Translations under genes and position numbers: made by a program
Notes under the pieces: model-generated
Databases searched by the model: none
The model's input: the letters and a program-made list of their open reading frames with translations, nothing else
Told to the model about the DNA's origin: nothing
Shown: in pieces, positions 6,395 through 10,353 of the stretch
How the letters are laid out: the number at the start of each line of letters is the position of its first letter
Numbering within the stretch: position 1 is the first letter of the stretch
Source: Acidobacteriaceae bacterium
Lineage (GTDB): Bacteria > Acidobacteriota > Terriglobia > Terriglobales > SbA1
Direction of reading: 5' to 3'
Assembly (NCBI GenBank): GCA_019237515.1
Contig: JAFAGX010000151.1
Coordinates: 1 to 10,353 of the forward strand
DNA length: 10,353 bases

Positions 6395-7229
6395 TCGCAC
6401 TTCGGTTCTCCTCCTCGCCAGGGCCTCTGCGCATTCCAAGCCGCAAATTCGCCGGTGTCGGATATCCGAGTTCGCGTGAAATTCTGAGCCCCGCGTCCTG
6501 AACCAAAGGTGCCAATTGGCGCAGGCGATTTACGGGCATGCGCACAGCCGGGGCTGTAATGCTGAGGCTGGCATGCACTGCACCGCTGTGATCCCTGATC
6601 GGAGCAGCAATGCACCGGATGTGCAGTTCGTTCTCCTCCATATCGCAGGCGTAACCGTTTTTGTGAACGCGGTACAGTTCTGCCCGTAATTCCTGCAAGC
6701 TGCCCACGGTGTTTGGCGTTCGCCGCCTCAGCTCAATTTGCTGCAAAACTGTCTCTTGCTCATCTTTGGGCAGGTAGGCCAGCATGATCTTACCTACGGC
6801 GGTGCAGTACAGCGGAACACTGACTCCAATCCGGGAATGAATTCGCAGCGGTTCGGGCGAGTCCAGCTTCTCAACGTAGACGGCGGACGTGCCGTGGCGC
6901 ACGGTAAGGTGGATGGTTTCCCGGGTCTGATAATTCAGTTCCTGCAAATAACCAAAGCTAAGCCGGCGAACATCGAGCTGTCCCAATGCTGCCTGGCCGA
7001 CTGCGAAACAGGCGGTGCCCAGATGATAGATCCCGTCCGTTCCACAGTTTAGAAAATTCGCGCGCTCCAGATTAACCAGAAATCGATGGACGGTGCTGAC
7101 TGGCAGTCGCGACAGACTCGCCACCTGCTTGGCGGTGAGTCCGTGTGGTGATTGGCTGAACAGTTGTAAAAGACCTAACCCGCGTTGCAAGGCGGTGATG
7201 TTGTACTTACGTTTCACGGTTTCAGCCAT
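6381..7229 (-). CDS. IclR-family transcriptional regulator (KdgR-like role likely)
   Basis: This is a 282-residue DNA-binding regulator. The N-terminal winged helix-turn-helix lies at about residues 12-72 (GLTAKQVASLSRLPVSTVHRFLVNL carries the helix-turn-helix). The C-terminal effector domain has the family hallmark CTAVGKIMLAYLP (142-154) and the later GYACDMEENELHIRCIAAPI (192-211), where a small-acid effector usually binds. IclR proteins often control aromatic or sugar-acid catabolism; KdgR, which responds to KDG, is in this family. It is the first gene of the operon containing KDG kinase and KDPG aldolase, so KDG or KDPG is the likely effector (inference). The SD is GGGA about 5 nt before ATG 7229. 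The 3' end overlaps the DUF4380 gene by 14 nt. Repeats of TGAAAG around its own promoter suggest autoregulation. Confidence 0.92.
   Translation of the reverse strand: MAETVKRKYNITALQRGLGLLQLFSQSPHGLTAKQVASLSRLPVSTVHRFLVNLERANFLNCGTDGIYHLGTACFAVGQAALGQLDVRRLSFGYLQELNYQTRETIHLTVRHGTSAVYVEKLDSPEPLRIHSRIGVSVPLYCTAVGKIMLAYLPKDEQETVLQQIELRRRTPNTVGSLQELRAELYRVHKNGYACDMEENELHIRCIAAPIRDHSGAVHASLSITAPAVRMPVNRLRQLAPLVQDAGLRISRELGYPTPANLRLGMRRGPGEEENRSANAIP
6406..6416 (-). promoter_or_regulatory. Strong ribosome binding site that sets the DUF4380 gene start
   Basis: The minus strand reads GAGGAGGAGAA, about 11-13 nt upstream of ATG 6394 and inside the end of iclR. The upstream in-frame ATG at 6439 would place this run inside the coding region and add 15 charged residues ahead of an otherwise normal signal peptide. 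The site therefore supports ATG 6394. Confidence 0.6.
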
Positions 7230-7261
7230 GTGCTTCCCACTAACGAAAAATGAAAGTGCGA

Positions 7262-7290
7262 ATTATCTGATGAAAGCGGCTTTTCTGCAA
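7262..7290 (-). promoter_or_regulatory. Probable promoter of the iclR operon
   Basis: On the minus strand, TTGCAG (7290-7285) and GATAAT (7267-7262) are separated by exactly 17 bp. The -10 matches consensus at five of six bases; the -35 at three. Transcription would start near 7255, about 26 nt ahead of ATG 7229. The spacer contains the 12-bp word shared with the deaminase promoter, so a bound regulator would block polymerase, which points to repression. Confidence 0.5.
7271..7282 (-). promoter_or_regulatory. Candidate regulator site shared with the deaminase promoter
   Basis: The minus strand reads AAGCCGCTTTCA, identical over 12 bases to plus-strand positions 113-124, and in the same orientation relative to the gene it precedes. 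At 113-124 the word runs into the left arm of a perfect palindrome. Here the right arm is not conserved, but a second TGAAAG occurs exactly 20 bp away (7251-7256), on the same DNA face. It lies between the -35 and -10 of the iclR promoter. Confidence 0.5.
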
Positions 7291-7455
7291 CACATCTTAC
7301 ACAGTTTGCTCTTTCGCGTTGCTCGGCTGGGGGAAACTCCGGAACTGATTAGGAGCCGCTTTGAGCAAAAAATCCGTTCTTCTGAAGCAACGCCCAAGCC
7401 GGGTGAATGCCTAACCGAGACCCTCAATAACTACTTGTGTGCCCGGAGAAAAGGT

Positions 7456-7484
7456 TTGACAGTATTCATTGATTTGGGTTAAAC
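7456..7484 (+). promoter_or_regulatory. Probable promoter of the TonB-dependent receptor gene
   Basis: A perfect TTGACA lies at 7456-7461. A 17-bp spacer leads to TTAAAC (7479-7484), a poor -10 with three of six matches. The -10 overlaps the palindrome GGGTTAAACCC (7476-7486, 5-base arms, single central base), so a protein could occlude it. Transcription would start near 7491, giving a leader of about 86 nt that contains the palindrome at 7504-7516. Confidence 0.4.
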
Positions 7485-7500
7485 CCGTCTGTCTATCCTT

Positions 7501-7519
7501 CTTCGTTTTCAAAACGGAG
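7501..7519. promoter_or_regulatory. Near-perfect palindrome in the receptor leader, candidate operator
   Basis: CGTTTTCAAAACG (7504-7516) is a perfect inverted repeat with 6-base arms and a central C. After one mismatch, CT and AG extend it to 19 bp (7501-7519). It sits just downstream of the expected transcription start near 7491, a typical repressor position. Its half-site differs from the TGAAAG words, so it may serve a different protein. Confidence 0.45.
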
Positions 7520-7546
7520 CTTAGGTTTTCATTGCGTGAGAAGACC

Positions 7547-7555
7547 TGAAAGTTG
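7547..7555 (+). promoter_or_regulatory. TGAAAGTTG word shared with the deaminase operator
   Basis: The nine bases TGAAAGTTG also occur at 130-138, covering the right arm of the palindrome at 119-135. Here the word is 21 nt upstream of the receptor ATG, with no second arm beside it. It could be a half-site for the same regulator or a coincidence. Confidence 0.25.
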
Positions 7556-7565
7556 GAATCGCCTT

Positions 7566-7570
7566 GGAGG
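7566..7570 (+). promoter_or_regulatory. Ribosome binding site of the receptor gene
   Basis: GGAGG lies 6 nt upstream of ATG 7577. It decides the start, which opens directly with a signal peptide. Confidence 0.85.
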
Positions 7571-7576
7571 TGGGAA

Positions 7577-10353
7577 ATGCGTAAAACCGGGCGCCTACAT
7601 CTTGCGTTAGCAGTAATACTAATGATGGCTGTTGGAGTGGCTTCTGCCAGCATCAACGGCAGCATCTCGGGCGTGGTCACGGATTCCAGTGGCGCAGTGG
7701 TATCCAGCGCCAAGGTGGTCGCAATCAACGTCGACACCGGCGTAAAAACCGCCCTGACCACAGATTCGAAAGGCTTCTACAACTTCGCTTCCCTGCCGGT
7801 CGGCAATTACAACGTTGAAGTAAGCCAAACAGGTTTCAGGACAGTGAAGGTGACAGGGCTGAAAATTGATGCCAATTCCGCCTTGCGTGCTGATGCCGTA
7901 CTTCAGGTAGGAGCCATCAACGAAAAAGTTGAAGTGACCACCGACACTGTCCACGTCGAGACGGAAAGCACGCAGATGGGCGAGGTCATCAGTGGCAAAA
8001 CCATGACAGCAGTGCCGTTGAACGGAAGATCATTCACTGACCTGCTGGCTCTCCAGCCAGGTGTTTCTCCGTATAACTCGGTCGATACGGGCGCAACAGG
8101 CATCAACGACCGCCCCGTAGATGGCGGGCTGAATGCCGGCAATCAGTCAGTTAATGGGCAGCGAGAAGCCGCTAATGGGTTCATGGTGAACGGATCGAAC
8201 GTGGAGGAAGGCAAGAACAACGGTGCTGCCATTATCCCTAATCTTGATTCCATTTCAGAATTTCGCATCATCACCAACAACTACGATGCGGAGTATGGCA
8301 ACTACAGCGGCGGACAAATCAATGTTGTGACCAAATCCGGCACAAACTCTCTGCACGGTAGTGGGTTCGAGTTTCTCCGGAACACCTCTTTGGATGCTAA
8401 GAATTTCTTCTCTGCCCCGACCGACCGTACGCCTGTGTTTCGGCAGAATCAGTTCGGTGGCACGTTGGGTGGTCCGATTCGCAAAGATAAGACGTTCTTT
8501 TTTATCGATTATCAGGGGACACGACAAACGCAGGCTCCAACGCAAAACACGCAAATGCCCTCCGTCGCCAACTTTGGTGGGGATTTTTCGGATTCCGCGG
8601 GTGCATTCAGTACCAGCGGCGATGCCAACAATAACCCGATTGCCTCAACAGTCGGTGGTCCCGGCTTCGCGAGCCTGCTGGGGTCTCGCTTAGGGTATAC
8701 GGTCAACGACTCCGAACCCTACTATTTCACGGCTGCCACGATTGACCCCACAACTGTTGATCCGAATACCGGAGTGGGCACACCGTACGGCTTTAATTGT
8801 ACAAAGCCAACGCAATGTGTGTTTCCAAACGCAGTCATTCCGCGAGGCGCTTGGTCACCAGTCGCAACCAAAGTGTTGGGGATGGGATTGATTCCACAGC
8901 CCAACTCGGCAGGAAACTTTTTTGAAACCTCGGCATATCCTCGCCATCTTCGGGATGACAAAGCGGGCATTCGCATCGACCAGAATTCTCGATTCGGCAT
9001 GTTGTTTGCCTACTACTTCGCTGACGATTATTTATTGAATGATCCCTACCCCAACACTGGTGCAGGCTCCCAGACCGCGGTTCCCGCCAACACTTTCAAC
9101 TACAACGCCAACACCGCGGGGCGGGCCCAACTGATCAACCTTGGAAACACGAAGCTGTTTGGCGCTTATTCAGTGAACGAATTCCGCTTCAGCTACGTCC
9201 GCAATGCTCTTCATCTCGCCACACCGCAGGGCGGGGTGGGGCCGAATTACAGTTTGGCGAACTTGGGATTCGTCACTCCGTGGGATCCGGTCACAGGAGG
9301 AATCAGTCCAGTTGTTCCGGCGCTCGAGGGGGTTCCGACCTTCGTCTTCAACAACTTTATAATTGGAGTTCCTGAGGTCACCACTAATCAAATCAACAAT
9401 TCTTTTCAATGGTTGGACAACTTCTCAAAGGTAATTGGAACCCATTCGCTCAAGTTCGGCGGCCAGTTTCACTATGACCAGATCGATGAAAGGAACTTGG
9501 CGGCCCCGAACGGGCAATACGGGTTTAGCGGATCGGAGACAGGCATCGATTTTGCCGATTTCCTGATCGGCGCCCCGAATAGCTTGACGCAGGCTAGTCG
9601 CCAATTGCTGGATTCGCGCAGCAAATACTACGGCCTATTCGCGCAAGACAGTTGGCGCGCGACATCCAATCTGACCTTGAACTACGGCTTGCGTTGGGAA
9701 GCCAGCATGCCCTGGTATGACACGCAGAACAAGACCGAGACCATCATTCCAGGGAAGCAGTCGGTCAAATTTCCTGGTGCGCCACTGGGCTATGTAGTTG
9801 CGGGTGATCCCGGCGTGCCGCGAACCTTGGGACCGACACAGTGGCACAACTTCTCGCCGCGGCTGGGATTAGCTTATTCGCCGGGTGCGTCTTCGGGTTT
9901 TCTCGGCAAACTGTTCGGTGGCCCCGGGCATACCAGCATTCGCGCCGGAGGCGGCCTTTACTACACCTCAGTAGAGGATCTATCGCAGTTCCTCGAAGTC
10001 GGTGACCCACCATATGGACTGTTTTACGGCAGCGCTAACCCACCCCTGCTGGAAGCTCCCTATCTCATTCGTTCCAGCCTCACATCAGTGGGAAAACGAT
10101 TTCCATTTCCGTTTCCTTCTCTAAATGTCTCACCGCAGAATCCGGATCCGAATTTTCCTTGGGCCCAAGTTGAGCCACTAGGGTTCGACTGGTCATTCAA
10201 CAACAAAAACAAGCTTCCTTATTCCGAGCACTACGAATTCTCCATTCAGCGGCAGGTCGGATTGAATACCGTGATTACCACCAGTTACGTCGGCAACCAG
10301 GGTCATCGGCTGGTCTCGGCGGTGGAATCTAATCCGGCAAACCAGGCTCTCTG
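7577..10353 (+). CDS. Oar-like TonB-dependent receptor, 3' end outside the window
   Basis: The frame is open from ATG 7577 to the right edge (925 codons plus two bases) without a stop or frameshift. Proteins of this acidobacterial type are usually about 1,000-1,250 residues, so the end of the barrel is missing. Order of parts: signal peptide at 1-25 (hydrophobic core LALAVILMMAVGVASA), a carboxypeptidase-regulatory-like beta-sandwich domain at about 28-112 (SGVVTDSSGAVVSSAKV through GFYNFASLPVGNYNVEV), and a plug domain at about 113-260 (VPLNGRSFTDLLALQPGV; then GGQINVVTKSGTNSLHGSGF). A long outer-membrane beta-barrel rich in Asn, Gly and aromatic residues follows. No clear TonB box was seen. 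It should bind and import a large ligand, probably an oligosaccharide given the neighbouring sugar-acid genes. It is divergent from iclR, has a TTGACA promoter and a GGAGG site, and no SusD-like partner is visible. Confidence 0.92.
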   Translation, partial: MRKTGRLHLALAVILMMAVGVASASINGSISGVVTDSSGAVVSSAKVVAINVDTGVKTALTTDSKGFYNFASLPVGNYNVEVSQTGFRTVKVTGLKIDANSALRADAVLQVGAINEKVEVTTDTVHVETESTQMGEVISGKTMTAVPLNGRSFTDLLALQPGVSPYNSVDTGATGINDRPVDGGLNAGNQSVNGQREAANGFMVNGSNVEEGKNNGAAIIPNLDSISEFRIITNNYDAEYGNYSGGQINVVTKSGTNSLHGSGFEFLRNTSLDAKNFFSAPTDRTPVFRQNQFGGTLGGPIRKDKTFFFIDYQGTRQTQAPTQNTQMPSVANFGGDFSDSAGAFSTSGDANNNPIASTVGGPGFASLLGSRLGYTVNDSEPYYFTAATIDPTTVDPNTGVGTPYGFNCTKPTQCVFPNAVIPRGAWSPVATKVLGMGLIPQPNSAGNFFETSAYPRHLRDDKAGIRIDQNSRFGMLFAYYFADDYLLNDPYPNTGAGSQTAVPANTFNYNANTAGRAQLINLGNTKLFGAYSVNEFRFSYVRNALHLATPQGGVGPNYSLANLGFVTPWDPVTGGISPVVPALEGVPTFVFNNFIIGVPEVTTNQINNSFQWLDNFSKVIGTHSLKFGGQFHYDQIDERNLAAPNGQYGFSGSETGIDFADFLIGAPNSLTQASRQLLDSRSKYYGLFAQDSWRATSNLTLNYGLRWEASMPWYDTQNKTETIIPGKQSVKFPGAPLGYVVAGDPGVPRTLGPTQWHNFSPRLGLAYSPGASSGFLGKLFGGPGHTSIRAGGGLYYTSVEDLSQFLEVGDPPYGLFYGSANPPLLEAPYLIRSSLTSVGKRFPFPFPSLNVSPQNPDPNFPWAQVEPLGFDWSFNNKNKLPYSEHYEFSIQRQVGLNTVITTSYVGNQGHRLVSAVESNPANQAL

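Larger units (their letters stand above)
7230..7576. other. 347-bp divergent regulatory region between iclR and the receptor gene
   Basis: No credible gene lies here. A rightward open frame (7093-7482) begins inside iclR antisense sequence and has no family features. The region holds a minus-strand promoter near 7262-7290 for iclR and a plus-strand promoter near 7456-7484 for the receptor. It also has two odd-centred palindromes (7476-7486 and 7504-7516) and three copies of TGAAAG (7251, 7271, 7547). The middle part, 7321-7440, has several short complementary segments (for example CGGCT 7324-7328 with AGCCG 7354-7358) but nothing assignable. Confidence 0.7.

Noticed and set aside
6395..6439. 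Longer start of the DUF4380 gene at 6439
   Set aside because: It would put charged residues before a normal signal peptide and place the GAGGAGGAG ribosome binding site within the coding region.
7321..7366. Possible hairpin GCTC-GGCT with AGCC...GAGC, followed by an A-run
   Set aside because: Loops are long, pairing is interrupted, and the A-run is on the wrong side for a terminator on either strand; it also lies upstream of the predicted receptor promoter.
7093..7482. 129-residue rightward frame across the iclR start and intergenic region
   Set aside because: It is antisense to iclR for its first third, overlaps the mapped promoter signals, has no family features and no convincing ribosome binding site.
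7577..10353. Receptor gene considered as a frameshifted or broken gene because only short frames appear opposite it
   Set aside because: Reading codon by codon from ATG 7577 gives an uninterrupted frame to the window edge; the gene is simply cut by the window.
1..10353. CRISPR arrays, tRNA or rRNA genes, transposons, phage genes
   Set aside because: No regularly spaced repeats, cloverleaf sequences, transposase or integrase motifs, or terminal inverted repeats were found.

Overview
The window looks like a stretch of an acidobacterial chromosome (Acidobacteriota, class Terriglobia or a close relative). This is inferred mainly from the right-hand gene. It encodes a very large Oar-like TonB-dependent receptor with an N-terminal carboxypeptidase-regulatory-like domain and no SusD partner in view, a type strongly expanded in that phylum. 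The moderate GC content and the secreted DUF4380-type protein fit but do not prove it. No RNA genes, insertion sequences, integrases or CRISPR arrays were seen.

Layout. (1) Positions 1-206 hold a promoter/operator region. It has a perfect 17-bp palindrome (119-135) and a consensus -10 (174-179). (2) A rightward operon follows at 207-3128: a NagB-type aminosugar-phosphate deaminase, an ExuT-like MFS transporter for sugar acids, and an SDR dehydrogenase of the KduD/gluconate-dehydrogenase type. (3) A leftward operon at 7229-3140 converges on it with only 11 bp between the stop codons. It encodes an IclR-family regulator, a secreted DUF4380-like protein, a possible 19-residue hydrophobic micropeptide, a 2-keto-3-deoxygluconate (KDG) kinase and a KDPG aldolase. 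Genes in this operon overlap or nearly touch, which suggests translational coupling. (4) A 347-bp divergent regulatory region lies at 7230-7576. (5) The receptor gene starts at 7577 and runs off the right edge.

How the genes fit together. The receptor would import an oligosaccharide or other ligand across the outer membrane. The DUF4380 protein would act on or bind a carbohydrate in the periplasm. The MFS protein would bring a uronate or similar acid into the cytoplasm. The SDR would oxidise or reduce a keto-sugar acid on the way to KDG. KDG kinase and KDPG aldolase would then split KDG to pyruvate and glyceraldehyde 3-phosphate. A NagB-like deaminase beside a KDG pathway suggests a substrate containing both uronic acid and hexosamine, or an amino-sugar acid. 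That is a hypothesis; no lyase, hydrolase, sulfatase or isomerase lies in the window.

The most interesting signals are regulatory. A 12-bp word (AAGCCGCTTTCA) is shared, in the same orientation relative to transcription, by the promoters of the deaminase operon (113-124) and the iclR operon (7282-7271, minus strand). A related 9-bp word (TGAAAGTTG) is shared by the deaminase promoter and the receptor leader. This suggests that the local IclR protein, or another single regulator, controls all three transcription units. The second is the TGATG-coupled micro-ORF between the DUF4380 gene and the kinase gene.
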